A stretch of 64,000 bases of DNA from Lysinibacillus boronitolerans JCM 21713 = 10a = NBRC 103108 (lineage in GTDB: Bacteria > Bacillota > Bacilli > Bacillales_A > Planococcaceae). Position numbers and translations under genes: made by a program. The notes under the pieces were generated by a model. It did not search any database, had not been told where the DNA came from, and worked only from the letters and a program-made list of their open reading frames with translations. Each line of letters opens with the position of its first letter. The first letter of the stretch is position 1. Shown in pieces: positions 17,159 to 25,509 of this stretch. The stretch is from NCBI RefSeq assembly GCF_000772935.1, contig NZ_JPVR01000077.1, positions 124,001 to 188,000 on the forward strand. The letters run 5' to 3'.

Positions 17159-18763
17159 TCAATCTCTATTAGTATTCTTTTCCTTATCAATCATTTCCTG
17201 AATATATGTTATTACTTCGGGGTCGTTCCTGTACTTTGTTATTTTTTCAGTAATTAGCTTGTTTTCAAACATGCCCCTTAACAGCTTATAGTTGTCAGCT
17301 TTCCTTTTTAAATTATAAAAGTCATCCAGTATTAGCTTTGCAAGTAGCGTTACAATAAACTCTTCTTCTAGAACTCCTTCAAGCCTTAGCCAAGCATCTT
17401 CGGTAAGATATATCTGAGACTTTTCAGTAAGCATTTTTCCGAGTATTAACTTCATCGATTCAATTTCATATTTATAAAGTCGTTCTTTAATCTCTGGATT
17501 TTTCCTTAAAAATTTTTCAATGCTAAATGCTACTGTTTTTAAATGGAAGTCTTGCTTTTCGGTCAGCAAAACCGAATGATTATCAAAATAAAGAAAAGCA
17601 TCTTCCATATCCAAATAACTACCTTCGCTTTCCTTCTTGTTATTTAGACCCAACATAGGAGCAATACTCTTATAGAATTCCAGAAGTTCATCTTCTATCC
17701 TAGTATTTTCCTGTTGTAATAAAAGTCTCGCTTCATTCTCCCAATCTGGAAAATAAGAGGTTAACTTTTCCACAACCTCGGTTAAAGGGATATAGGTTCT
17801 AATTTCACGTCCCGGAAACTTGATATCCATTACCATCATTCCAAATTTTCTTTCAACAATGGTTGGATGACCTTCAATTTTGCGGAAGGCTTCTAAAAAA
17901 TCATGTTTTTGTGAGGGGATACTTACCCAAGTAAGAGTAATTGCCCTTAACATTTCTTCAGGGTTGTACTTCGGTCCACCTTCCTCCTTGCAAGCCATTA
18001 AAAACAAACTATCTAGTTCCTTAACTAGATTCAAATAATAGACCAAGAGCTTAACAGCTCCAATCTGTGTTGAGGAAGAGTACTTAACTAATTTTTCCTT
18101 AATCCAATTATGGAAAGTTTCTTTATCAGAGTTCTTATAAATTATCTCCATGATTTTTTCCTGATCTGCAATTGTCCATCTTTCAATCAATTCTATCTTT
18201 TCACGTTCACTTTTAGGAAAAAATCGGTTAAGTAACTGCTGTGGATCAACGCGTAACGGTAACTTTATTGGGGTTGAGAGATGAGTGTCTGCCCATTCTT
18301 TTGCTTTTATACACTGCAGATAATCTATATCTCCACTTACACTAGCAAACTTGGGAAAACGACTCTCAATAAGCATAGCAATGGCTAATATATAAAGATG
18401 GTAAGGGTATCCTTGAGTCTTAGAATCAAAAACGACAACTGAGCTTTCGCTATTCATTAAAATATCTGTTTCATTATTAGTAGATGGTGCAGCATCCCTA
18501 TACATTTTAATATCTGAGTAAAGGATGAAAGTTTCTGCAAATTTCTTACTGCCTAAATCTCCACATGTTTCCCAATATCGAGAAGGCTCTTCGTGTTCTT
18601 TGGATTTAACATATACAGGGATCTGAGTGTCAAATAAATTTTTTTCTTTTAATTCTGCAAAATCATAAGCTTGCATTAATATCACTGTTTCTTTGTAAAC
18701 ACTTTTCCAATCTTGTTGTGAAATCTCTTCAGGAAGCACCGATAGGCGAATATATGTCCCCAC
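17159..18763 (-). CDS. hypothetical protein (534 aa), first gene of an unknown operon
   Basis: This 534-residue protein begins MGTYIRLSVLPEEISQQDWK. It has an N-terminal alpha/beta part containing SSVVVFDSKTQGYPYHLYIL and SGDIDYLQCIKAKEWAD (about 115-180), then a long helical part. I recall similar full-length hypothetical proteins in Bacillus and Paenibacillus, but no assigned function. No membrane segment, Walker motif or nuclease motif is visible. It is followed at 3 bp by the zinc protein and then by the 54-aa gene, giving a three-gene unit flanked by terminators. Confidence 0.75.
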   Translation of the reverse strand: MGTYIRLSVLPEEISQQDWKSVYKETVILMQAYDFAELKEKNLFDTQIPVYVKSKEHEEPSRYWETCGDLGSKKFAETFILYSDIKMYRDAAPSTNNETDILMNSESSVVVFDSKTQGYPYHLYILAIAMLIESRFPKFASVSGDIDYLQCIKAKEWADTHLSTPIKLPLRVDPQQLLNRFFPKSEREKIELIERWTIADQEKIMEIIYKNSDKETFHNWIKEKLVKYSSSTQIGAVKLLVYYLNLVKELDSLFLMACKEEGGPKYNPEEMLRAITLTWVSIPSQKHDFLEAFRKIEGHPTIVERKFGMMVMDIKFPGREIRTYIPLTEVVEKLTSYFPDWENEARLLLQQENTRIEDELLEFYKSIAPMLGLNNKKESEGSYLDMEDAFLYFDNHSVLLTEKQDFHLKTVAFSIEKFLRKNPEIKERLYKYEIESMKLILGKMLTEKSQIYLTEDAWLRLEGVLEEEFIVTLLAKLILDDFYNLKRKADNYKLLRGMFENKLITEKITKYRNDPEVITYIQEMIDKEKNTNRD

Positions 18764-18852
18764 TCAAAACCACATCCCTTCTCTTATAGATACAATTGAA
18801 TTGAATTCTTCTCTCTCATTTATTGATATGTTTTAATATCATTGAAATAAAA

Positions 18853-18881
18853 AGGTTATCTCGATATTAGTAAGATAACCT
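18853..18881 (-). terminator. terminator of the small-gene operon
   Basis: Arms aggttatct and agataacct with an 11-nt loop; on the minus strand the stem is followed by a T-rich run. It ends the operon of the three small genes at 18946-19920. Confidence 0.75.
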
Positions 18882-18945
18882 CATAGTTGCATTACCAGAA
18901 TTGCATGCATAGCCCATAAATCATTTAGGTTATTATTAATTCCTG

Positions 18946-19242
18946 TTACTCAATTCTAAAAGTTGCTCTGTTATCCTTGTTATATACTCGATGTACATCT
19001 TTCTTGGATTGCTTTACATATGATTTAATCATTGAATAATCGTTTGTGTTGACATCTTCCACTTTCTCCAGCGTTGCTCCTACACTTCCAGCCAAATACC
19101 CAGCAGCCCCCAGTATCACTCTCAGTTCCTGCATCAATTCTGAAGATAATGCTTCATGTGCATTAATTTTCATGACTTTTTCTTCATCACTTTCAACAAT
19201 TGTTGCCAGATCAATTACTAATTTCCCTGAATAAATTTGCAT
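18946..19242 (-). CDS. small hypothetical protein (98 aa)
   Basis: This is the last of three small genes divergent from the XRE regulator. I chose ATG at 19242 (MQIYSGKLVIDLATIVESDE) because AAAGGGG lies 9 nt upstream; the in-frame GTG at 19302 has no ribosome site. It is a mixed alpha/beta soluble protein with a central LRVILGAAGYLAGSVGATLE helix and a basic tail. No family is recognised. It is probably part of the element's core regulation or maintenance set. Confidence 0.55.
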   Translation of the reverse strand: MQIYSGKLVIDLATIVESDEEKVMKINAHEALSSELMQELRVILGAAGYLAGSVGATLEKVEDVNTNDYSMIKSYVKQSKKDVHRVYNKDNRATFRIE

Positions 19243-19342
19243 ATAGCTTGTCCCCTTTATGTTGTATTTCATTTTCATTATTAAAGAATCTATACTTTCC
19301 ACTCGCTTTTACGGGTTGATTTAAAAGACACTTAATTTTCTA

Positions 19343-19609
19343 TTACACATTTTCTTGTAACAGTTGATTTTCCTTTTCGATTCGCATTCCTGCTTTTATC
19401 AAAGCTAAGTGCAAAATATCTCGCTGCTCACATTTCTCACTGCTGGAAAAATCAAAAGTAAAATGGTCAGTCACAATTTCATACTTTGCTAGAAGAGTTA
19501 TTAAATCTGTTAGAAGCTTTTCAGATATATCTGCACGGGGATCTTCATTTATTTTGGTAATTCTATGTAGCTCGACTTGAATAAATCCTAATTGCTTCGA
19601 ATATTGCAC
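19343..19609 (-). CDS. small hypothetical protein (88 aa), GTG start
   Basis: This 88-codon ORF starts with GTG preceded by GGAGGGG, a strong site. It is predicted helical (MQYSKQLGFIQVELHRITKI ... MRIEKENQLLQENV) and soluble. It sits between two other small genes on the same strand, with short gaps, suggesting an operon under the divergent promoter near 19950. No function is recognised. Confidence 0.6.
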   Translation of the reverse strand: MQYSKQLGFIQVELHRITKINEDPRADISEKLLTDLITLLAKYEIVTDHFTFDFSSSEKCEQRDILHLALIKAGMRIEKENQLLQENV

Positions 19610-19623
19610 ACGCTCCCCTCCTT

Positions 19624-19920
19624 CTAAAACATTTTCTGTGGATTGACCAAGGAATTTATCGCAAATACAAGGGCATCATTAAAAGCTGTCCTATATGCTA
19701 ATTTTGTTTGGATATGTACTTGATCAAAGATGTTTCCTTTAATGTCGTCGATGAACTCGATTCTTTTTGCCTCATCGTCAAACTTTCCAAATTGGGTAAG
19801 CTTCTCATCCAGATCCTTATGCAGCAATTCTGAATACATAACATACTCTTCACTAGTAATAATCTGTTCAAGCCTTTCTTCGATTAACTTGTTCACAACT
19901 TTTTGAAATCCATCAATCAT
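19624..19920 (-). CDS. small helical hypothetical protein (98 aa)
   Basis: This is the first gene of the leftward small-gene operon. ATG at 19920 follows an AAGGGTGAT site. The protein is acidic and helical (LIEERLEQIITSEEYVMYSE) without known motifs. Its promoter region is shared with the rightward XRE gene, so repression by that regulator is plausible. Confidence 0.6.
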   Translation of the reverse strand: MIDGFQKVVNKLIEERLEQIITSEEYVMYSELLHKDLDEKLTQFGKFDDEAKRIEFIDDIKGNIFDQVHIQTKLAYRTAFNDALVFAINSLVNPQKMF

Positions 19921-19970
19921 AAAATATCACCCTTTATTTTATTCTAAAAATGAATAAATTCTTAATTAGA

Positions 19971-19986
19971 ATATATCATGATATAT
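19971..19986. promoter_or_regulatory. perfect 16-bp palindrome, candidate XRE operator
   Basis: The sequence atatatcatgatatat is its own reverse complement. It sits between the divergent small-gene operon and the XRE gene and directly abuts the XRE -35 region, as expected for an autoregulatory operator. Confidence 0.6.
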
Positions 19987-19987
19987 A

Positions 19988-20016
19988 TTGATTGTAAAAT
20001 GCAATAACGATACGAT
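19988..20016 (+). promoter_or_regulatory. candidate promoter of the XRE regulator
   Basis: TTGATT at 19988-19993 and TACGAT at 20011-20016 are spaced by 17 nt, matching sigma-A style. The start codon at 20047 follows a TAGAGGG site. Confidence 0.6.
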
Positions 20017-20046
20017 TACTAATAATGATATTTAGAGGGTTGAAAT

Positions 20047-20415
20047 ATGAGTGATTTATTAATTGGAAGACTAATTAAGCAACTTAGAAAAAAAAACAAT
20101 ATGACAATGGTTGACTTCGCAAAAAAAATTAAAATATCCCAGCCTTCCTTATCTAAGATTGAATCAGGAAGACAAGAGGTATCGTTTTCACTTTTGGAAG
20201 CTATATGTCATGAATTTGGGATTACAAGGAGTCAATTTTTTCAAATACTTGAAAGGGATAGTATATATCACCAAACTTCTTCGGCTTTAGATTTCGAAGA
20301 ATCTGTGGATGCAAACAAAGAAATTGAACATAAAATCGGAGAAATAGTTTCAAAGATGACATTTGAACAAAAAAGAGCTCTGTACATTTTTTTATTTTCC
20401 AGTAGCAAGGAGTAG
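20047..20415 (+). CDS. XRE-family transcriptional regulator
   Basis: This 122-residue protein has an N-terminal HTH_3 domain (about 8-62): IKQLRKKNNMTMVDFAKKI, then SQPSLSKIESGRQEVSF as the recognition region. The C-terminal half is short, charged and probably for dimer formation. Proteins of this type serve as the repressors of integrative elements. It faces the small-gene operon across a 126-bp region with a perfect palindrome. It is the likely master switch of the element, though no cleavage or induction motif is visible. Confidence 0.88.
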   Translation: MSDLLIGRLIKQLRKKNNMTMVDFAKKIKISQPSLSKIESGRQEVSFSLLEAICHEFGITRSQFFQILERDSIYHQTSSALDFEESVDANKEIEHKIGEIVSKMTFEQKRALYIFLFSSSKE

Positions 20416-20441
20416 TATCATCCTGTAAGTAGATATTTTAA

Positions 20442-20495
20442 CTAAAAAGACCTAAGTCTTGGATTTTTTCTCTATCCATGATTTAGGTCTTTTCG
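20442..20495. terminator. terminator after the XRE gene
   Basis: Arms aaaagacctaa and tttaggtctttt, with TTGGA/TCCAT pairing further in, form a long hairpin after the stop at 20415. Confidence 0.75.
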
Positions 20496-20687
20496 TTTTA
20501 CAAGTCAACTTATTTCATGTCGAGATTAAACTTATTCTCACATCGTTACTCGACTTTTAAGGAATCTAGAGTATCTCTATATTTATTCATGCCCTAATTC
20601 TCCTATATTCGTTTTTCCAAATGCTTTAGTAATTTTTGAAGTGAAGATTGTTGGAATAATCACATTTGTACTTCCAAAATCAAATGA

Positions 20688-20709
20688 TATCCCCCTCTAA
20701 AGGGGGATA
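20688..20709. terminator. strong 9-bp hairpin before the replication-relaxation gene end
   Basis: tatccccct and agggggata pair perfectly around a 4-nt loop. No long T-run follows on either strand, so it could be a terminator for the minus gene ending at 20777 or a protein or RNA structure site. Confidence 0.5.
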
Positions 20710-20776
20710 AATTTACTTACACATCTACAAACAAATTTTATAAAGTACTAAAGCTGCAACTTTGCTGAATAGTCCA

Positions 20777-21775
20777 CTATTTAAATAATTCCGGTACCAA
20801 AAACTTAGTTGCAACAACCCCAGCATTTCTTAACGATATTACACCTACTGCTAAATTTACTTTTTTTATCCTATCAGCCATAAACGGATCATTAAATATT
20901 TTTTCACGGATATTTGTTATTCGCTGACTTCTATCGCCATACTTCGTCCTTTTTGAAAAGCTTTCGTCAGGAAGAACAAAGAGAACTCCGTGTTTACTGT
21001 CTGAATCCTGCTCAGCCAGTATACAATATCTCCAAACCTTATCCTCTAGTTGTTCCAATGGCTCCGTACCGGTATCTAATTCAATGTTTAGATATCTTGT
21101 TTTTTGTCCTTGATTATCAAATTCCCTTTTTAATATCCAGTCTGGACGAATAATTGTTACCCAATTACCAGTAGTTTTTTTATACTGTTGATTGTTATTA
21201 ATAAATTGCGCTGCCCTAGCGTGTGCTGCTCCCTTGTTAAACATAGCTACGGGCTTACTTGTCTTCTCAATCCACATTTCATAAGGAACATGAGACGGTG
21301 ATAACGAGCTATATAATTTAGTTTGACTGCAATGCTTATATTGCGGCAATGATAATCTTTGTTTAGTGGTACACATAATATTCAGAACTACCTCTTGTGT
21401 ATATAAGAAATGAAGTTTGTTCTTCTTTTCTAATAGTTGATATATTTGATTCTTATTGTAATCTTCAAACAAAAGCCCATTTTCAATTAACAAATTGATT
21501 CCACAAGTACCAATTGAACAACACTTAAAACGTTCACCATCGAAACCTTCTGCAAAACTAGAAGAACGAACTAATTTAAATTCCTCCAGTCTTCTTAATC
21601 GATTTTTAAATGAGTATTCTTTAATCTCTTCTCCCAAGAACTGAGTAAAATACTTATAAAGTTGTGCCATCGTAAGCAATCGATGACGTTCTAAATATTC
21701 TAATAACAAGATTTCAGAAGTTTTAACTTCCAGCCGGGATCTCCCTTTCCCTTTAATTACACTAACATCGTCCAA
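20777..21775 (-). CDS. replication-relaxation family protein
   Basis: This protein of about 332 residues has an N-terminal winged-helix segment (SEILLLEYLERHRLLTMAQL) typical of the replication-relaxation family found on Firmicute plasmids and integrative elements. The C-terminal part carries RPDWILKRE and YLNIELDTGTEP, an E-x-D strand often seen in this family. I prefer TTG at 21775, since AAGGGAG lies upstream of it, over the TTG at 21826. The true role of the family is poorly known; it is linked to mobilisation or replication control. Confidence 0.7.
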   Translation of the reverse strand: MDDVSVIKGKGRSRLEVKTSEILLLEYLERHRLLTMAQLYKYFTQFLGEEIKEYSFKNRLRRLEEFKLVRSSSFAEGFDGERFKCCSIGTCGINLLIENGLLFEDYNKNQIYQLLEKKNKLHFLYTQEVVLNIMCTTKQRLSLPQYKHCSQTKLYSSLSPSHVPYEMWIEKTSKPVAMFNKGAAHARAAQFINNNQQYKKTTGNWVTIIRPDWILKREFDNQGQKTRYLNIELDTGTEPLEQLEDKVWRYCILAEQDSDSKHGVLFVLPDESFSKRTKYGDRSQRITNIREKIFNDPFMADRIKKVNLAVGVISLRNAGVVATKFLVPELFK

Positions 21776-22661
21776 TCTTTTACAAACTCCCTTCAAATTT
21801 ATTTTAAAAATTACTTTGATAAACAAATAGTACCTATCCCCTTTTATAGTTGTTACTGCTAAAGTCTGTTACCCCGGAATTAGTAAGCCAGAGTAACAGT
21901 GTTTTCCAAAGTAATAGAGTTTCCTCTACTTGAAAGCCTATTATTTCGGATCAATTAAACTATATTACTTAGATTAAAATCGACCTAATAAAACTAGATA
22001 GGAAATCATATCACCTTGGTATATATAGAGAATTCAGTAGAGAAAGCTCAAAATGGATTTAATCTAACTGCTTTTCATTAAGCATTATATCGGGGATTCT
22101 CTATATTTCTAGTAAACTACCATAATAAAACTGTAAGGCTAAGAATGCACAAGGTTCATAATAATTTTCAATTAAATGCTCGAAATCTCTAATTTAGATC
22201 CATTGAAATGTTTTTATATGTCAATAATTTAAGATCATAAAATCGAAGTACTTTGAACTATATTGATTGTTCCTGTATCCGTATTTGCCATCAAATGCTT
22301 ATTACGGCTATTAGTAACTTTCAATGGTTACTAGATTCAGATACCGTTAATATATAGTGTTGCAAAATTGTTGATATAATGGCATTTTATATAGTTACCA
22401 TCATTCGTTACCAAATCATTTTCAAACGTAAGTTCTAGCTAGAATTCTCAAAATAATCCATTTATGTGCCACTTAAATCTTAATAAACTATCATTTTTAG
22501 TTATGGTACTCGATTAAGGTAACCAGTCATGGTAACCTTTACATGAAATAGACACTATTATGGGTTACCAATATCAGTTCCTCTCAAGAATTGGCTTTCT
22601 TTATTTAATTTACGGTTGCTCTTATTGTTACAACGATAAATTCACATAATCGAATCTCTGT
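21776..22661. other. large non-coding region with repeats, candidate replication origin
   Basis: Almost 900 bp contain no convincing gene. The left half holds an 11-bp inverted repeat (atatagagaat at 22023-22033, attctctatat at 22096-22106). The right half has several GTTACC/GGTAACC motifs, some paired at 13-bp spacing. Placement between the replication-relaxation and DnaC-like genes suits an origin or transfer site. Confidence 0.5.
22313..22569. repeat. GGTTACC/GGTAACC iteron-like cluster
   Basis: Motifs occur at 22313-22318, 22326-22331, 22394-22400, 22407-22413, 22518-22524, 22531-22537 and 22563-22569. Three pairs share a 13-bp step. Regular spacing suggests binding by one protein, such as the initiator encoded at 23483-24475. 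Confidence 0.55.
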
Positions 22662-22697
22662 AAAAAACAAGATCAACCTAATCAGATTGATCTTGTT
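22662..22697 (-). terminator. terminator of the replication operon
   Basis: Arms aacaagatcaa and ttgatcttgtt with a 10-nt loop; on the minus strand a TTTTTT run follows. It lies 14 bp past the dnaC-like stop. Confidence 0.85.
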
Positions 22698-22710
22698 CAT
22701 TGCTTCTTAT

Positions 22711-23574
22711 CTAAACGCCGAATATTTTTTCAAATATGCCTTCATTCTCTTCTGCTGCTAAAATAGAACGAACGCTTTCCTCCGGCATTGCTAGAGGAAA
22801 AGTTATTTTTTCGATTCTGCTCTGAATTCTTCCAGCCGGATATTTACCCGACAATTCCTCTACACTCAAATTCGAGGTTAAAATGGTGACTTTTTTATTA
22901 TTCATGCGCTCTTCTAAAATCTGAGTAAAAATGCTTTCTGACCAATCTGATGCTTTTTCTACACCAAAATCATCGATAATTAAAACTTCCACATTTCCGT
23001 AATAATTTAAAATATCTAATTCACGAATGCCATTCTTATTGTCAAAAGTATTTTTTAGCTCATTAAGCATATTTGCTGAAGAAATATATAACACATTTAT
23101 ATCAAATCGTCTGATAATGTCATTCGCAATACTCACTGACAAACGGCTTTTTCCACTACCAGTTGCTTTACTGTAAAGATACAATCCCTTTCCGTGATCA
23201 TTGAATTCATGAAAATTTTCCGTAAATTCAGTTGCGACTCGTTTAGCAAACTCGGCTTTCATCCGGTTTTCCTCTACTCGATAGATATCTGTTCGAAACT
23301 CCTTTACAGTACAATCTTGAAGGTCAATTGGAATCTTTGCGAATTTAAACTTAGTTAATAATTCCTTATCTTGTCGGCATTCACAAATAGCCATTTTAAC
23401 TTCACCTAGATCTTTAAATACAATATAACCTGAACCGTCACACTGTTTATAAGGACATTTGTCTGAAACCTCATCTAAGACTTCAAATGATTCCGTTCGC
23501 TTTTGCTCGATTGAACCATACTTCTCCTGAAGATTGCTTAGTATTTGCGAAAATTGATCGTTTAGTTTTTCCAT
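22711..23574 (-). CDS. DnaC/DnaI-like helicase-loader ATPase
   Basis: This 287-residue protein combines a zinc-binding N-terminal segment (CPYKQCDGSGY...CECRQ, about 38-80) with a AAA+ ATPase: Walker A ATGSGKSR near 140 and Walker B VLIIDDFGVEK near 200. This is the layout of DnaI/DnaC loaders that deliver replicative helicase to an origin. A strong AGGAGG precedes the ATG at 23574, so the start lies inside the end of the upstream gene (92-bp overlap in another frame). With that gene it forms a replication module. A helicase-loading role for the excised element is inferred. Confidence 0.85.
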   Translation of the reverse strand: MEKLNDQFSQILSNLQEKYGSIEQKRTESFEVLDEVSDKCPYKQCDGSGYIVFKDLGEVKMAICECRQDKELLTKFKFAKIPIDLQDCTVKEFRTDIYRVEENRMKAEFAKRVATEFTENFHEFNDHGKGLYLYSKATGSGKSRLSVSIANDIIRRFDINVLYISSANMLNELKNTFDNKNGIRELDILNYYGNVEVLIIDDFGVEKASDWSESIFTQILEERMNNKKVTILTSNLSVEELSGKYPAGRIQSRIEKITFPLAMPEESVRSILAAEENEGIFEKIFGV

Positions 23575-24475
23575 TAAATTTTTCCTCCTGAATATTATCT
23601 TGCTTGTGATTTAATTTCTTCTTAAAATTATGATGCTTATCGAAAATGTAGTTTGCCACATATGCAAATGACCGAATACGGTCCCTTTCGTGTTGTGGTA
23701 CAAACCCATTGAAACAATTGTCAATTAACTGAATTACTGTTTGTAAATTAATATCCAGTTGTGCAACTTGTATAATTGATAATCTATCCGAATCCGTTAA
23801 AACGTACTTGGCACTTTTCATTAAAAAATATCGAGCAATTTGATCAGCAAATGGGTCTTGGAAATAACTATCATTTGCTGACTTAGTGTCTTCCTCATCA
23901 ATTTCTTTATAAATAATCTCTGTAGTATTCTCTGGTATTGCTCGCGCACCTTGATTACCCGAGGATTCAGTAATACTCATCGATGCGTCATTTTGCACAT
24001 TCGATGGTTCACTTAATACCTGTTTTGATGATTCAGTAGTCTTAACTCGATCATTATAAAAATTATCAAAGTGTTCTAGTCTATAGCCCAATTCATTAAG
24101 TTCCTCAACTATTTTCACTAAATTAACCCTGTACTGCAGGGTTTTATCAAATTTATATCTTTGGTTTGGATTTCTCCTTTCAAAGACATATTTCTGGTTA
24201 ACAAGCTCTTTCAAGTTTCTCCTAACTGTACTCGGACTTCCTAACATGATTTCCTGAGACAATTCTTCAGAAGATTTATAAATCCAGCCATGTCTTAAAT
24301 CAGAAACTTTATTTGTAGAAATACGCTCTAACTCTTCAGCAATCAAGCCGTCTGAATCCTTTACTCGTTTTGACCAATATAGTAATTGATTTAAAGTTAT
24401 TGCCATGGCACAGTTTCCTGTTAATTCTACTAGTTCCTCTTTAATTACTGCTCTTTTTAAAATGGAATTTGCCAT
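23483..24475 (-). CDS. initiator-like winged-helix replication protein
   Basis: This 330-residue protein starts ATG with AAGGGGG. Residues 1-125 form a helical/winged-helix region (TLNQLLYWSKRVKD ... LSQEIMLGSPSTVRRNLKEL), a pattern seen in replication proteins of phages and integrative elements. A low-complexity linker (about 135-200) leads to a DnaD-like helical domain (YFLMKSAKYVLTDSDRLSII). It sits directly upstream of and overlaps the dnaC-like gene. Such pairs open an origin and load helicase. The origin is probably in the adjoining repeats, and the exact family name is uncertain. Confidence 0.7.
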   Translation of the reverse strand: MANSILKRAVIKEELVELTGNCAMAITLNQLLYWSKRVKDSDGLIAEELERISTNKVSDLRHGWIYKSSEELSQEIMLGSPSTVRRNLKELVNQKYVFERRNPNQRYKFDKTLQYRVNLVKIVEELNELGYRLEHFDNFYNDRVKTTESSKQVLSEPSNVQNDASMSITESSGNQGARAIPENTTEIIYKEIDEEDTKSANDSYFQDPFADQIARYFLMKSAKYVLTDSDRLSIIQVAQLDINLQTVIQLIDNCFNGFVPQHERDRIRSFAYVANYIFDKHHNFKKKLNHKQDNIQEEKFNGKTKRSIFANTKQSSGEVWFNRAKANGII

Positions 24476-25019
24476 ACTTTCCCCCTTCTAATTGGAAACA
24501 AAAAGACCCCCTCCTTATTCAGATAATGAATGTTTAAACCACACATTATTAGAACCAAGTTGGGGATCTCCCTTTTTAAATTGAATTTAATTAATTTGTA
24601 TTAAAACAAATTGAATTTATTTGTTTATACTTAATTATATTATTTTCGCTCCTTTCAATTTAAACTATAAAAATTATAGCCGCATTTTTTAAGATTTTAA
24701 GATATTTTTAGAAATTAATAAATATTAATTTTAAATTTTTGCTGCCAATAACTACTTTCTCTTAAACTAGACTCCATTGCTTTGTTCCATTTTCACTTCT
24801 TCTACAATATTATTGTACTTTGCAAAATCATAAGATTGCAATGGCAACTACACAATATTGAAACTTGACATGGAGCCTCTGCAGGCATGAGTATCAAGCC
24901 AGTTTGTATCAATTCTCTAAAACAAAAAAACCTCCAATCAAGGAGGTACAAAATTGTTTGATTTAAAGGTTCTTCAATTAATATAGTTAGCGAGCAGCAT
25001 GATTCTGTCTATTAGCTTG
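24476..25019. other. AT-rich non-coding region upstream of the replication genes
   Basis: About 540 bp. The 24570-24740 stretch is extremely AT-rich and contains a direct repeat aaattgaattt, which would melt easily and may belong to the origin or promoter. A terminator for the small membrane ORFs lies at 24917-24950. No solid gene is seen. Confidence 0.45.
24917..24950 (-). terminator. terminator of the small membrane ORFs
   Basis: A cctcc/ggagg stem with a 6-nt loop is followed on the minus strand by a T-run (tttttttgtttt). Confidence 0.7.
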
Positions 25020-25187
25020 TTACGCTTCTTGTTTCTTCCCTTTGTAAAATAAATTGCCAATTAAGCCAACTAAACCTCCCAAAGTAAGAATCAGAAATGG
25101 GAGTGTAAAACCCTGAGTAATTATATTGTACAGCCCACTGGAAAGTAGAAGAAGGCAGCTAATTATAACAATAAGAAATCTTATCAA
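25020..25187 (-). CDS. small membrane protein (55 aa)
   Basis: This 55-codon ORF starts TTG with a strong AAAGGGGGAG site 5 nt upstream. It has two hydrophobic helices (FLIVIISCLLLLSSGLY and FLILTLGGLVGLIGNLFY) and a basic tail KGKKQEA. It is third in a row of three tiny minus-strand ORFs and is followed by a terminator. It could be a holin-, immunity- or toxin-like membrane peptide; no family is recognised. Confidence 0.55.
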   Translation of the reverse strand: MIRFLIVIISCLLLLSSGLYNIITQGFTLPFLILTLGGLVGLIGNLFYKGKKQEA

Positions 25188-25200
25188 TTGTTCTCCCCCT

Positions 25201-25347
25201 TTACTCTTTGTCTAATTTTATTTTACTGCATGGTAAGTGAACTACTTGATTGGAACATTGACTTTCCAAAGAAGATAATTTTTTAATACTTCTTAGAGAA
25301 AACATTCTTGGCAAGAAGAGTAGAGTAAATAATACTAGTATTATCAT
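25201..25347 (-). CDS. possible small membrane-anchored peptide (48 aa)
   Basis: This ORF begins MIILVLFTLLFLPRMF, a single hydrophobic helix, then a polar region with two cysteines. Its ATG overlaps the stop of the preceding 28-aa ORF (ATGA), and it ends 13 nt before the start of the 55-aa gene, fitting coupled translation. It has no independent strong ribosome site. Confidence 0.4.
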   Translation of the reverse strand: MIILVLFTLLFLPRMFSLRSIKKLSSLESQCSNQVVHLPCSKIKLDKE

Positions 25348-25430
25348 TTGTTTCGCTTTATAACAATTAGAATAATCACTGCAAAAATAACGGTGTAGAG
25401 TTGATATGTACTATTATTTTTTTCAAACAC
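25344..25430 (-). CDS. possible 28-aa membrane peptide
   Basis: A GTG-initiated frame reads MFEKNNSTYQLYTVIFAVII and ends LIVIKRNK: one hydrophobic helix with a basic tail, the usual form of small membrane toxins and leader peptides. The ribosome site is weak, so support comes mainly from overlap with the next ORF. Confidence 0.3.
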   Translation of the reverse strand: MFEKNNSTYQLYTVIFAVIILIVIKRNK

Positions 25431-25467
25431 CTTTTATTAGGCTTATGTTTAAACATATGTTAATAAA

Positions 25468-25509
25468 TAATCCACCCTGCTACACTGTGAATGGTTAGGG
25501 TGGATTACT
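25468..25509 (-). terminator. hairpin downstream of the Z1 operon
   Basis: Arms aataatccaccct and agggtggatta, with an 18-nt loop, lie about 300 bp after the Z1 stop. On the minus strand an AT-rich run follows. The rest of 25431-25806 shows short palindromes but no gene. Confidence 0.5.

Noticed and set aside
20777-21826. Start of the replication-relaxation gene at 21826
   Set aside because: That TTG has no ribosome site, while the downstream TTG at 21775 has AAGGGAG at reasonable distance.
22023-22106. Transposon terminal inverted repeats
   Set aside because: The 11-bp repeats enclose only about 60 bp with no transposase and no target duplication.
22313-22569. CRISPR array
   Set aside because: The repeated motifs are only 6-7 bp, irregular overall, and there are no cas genes.
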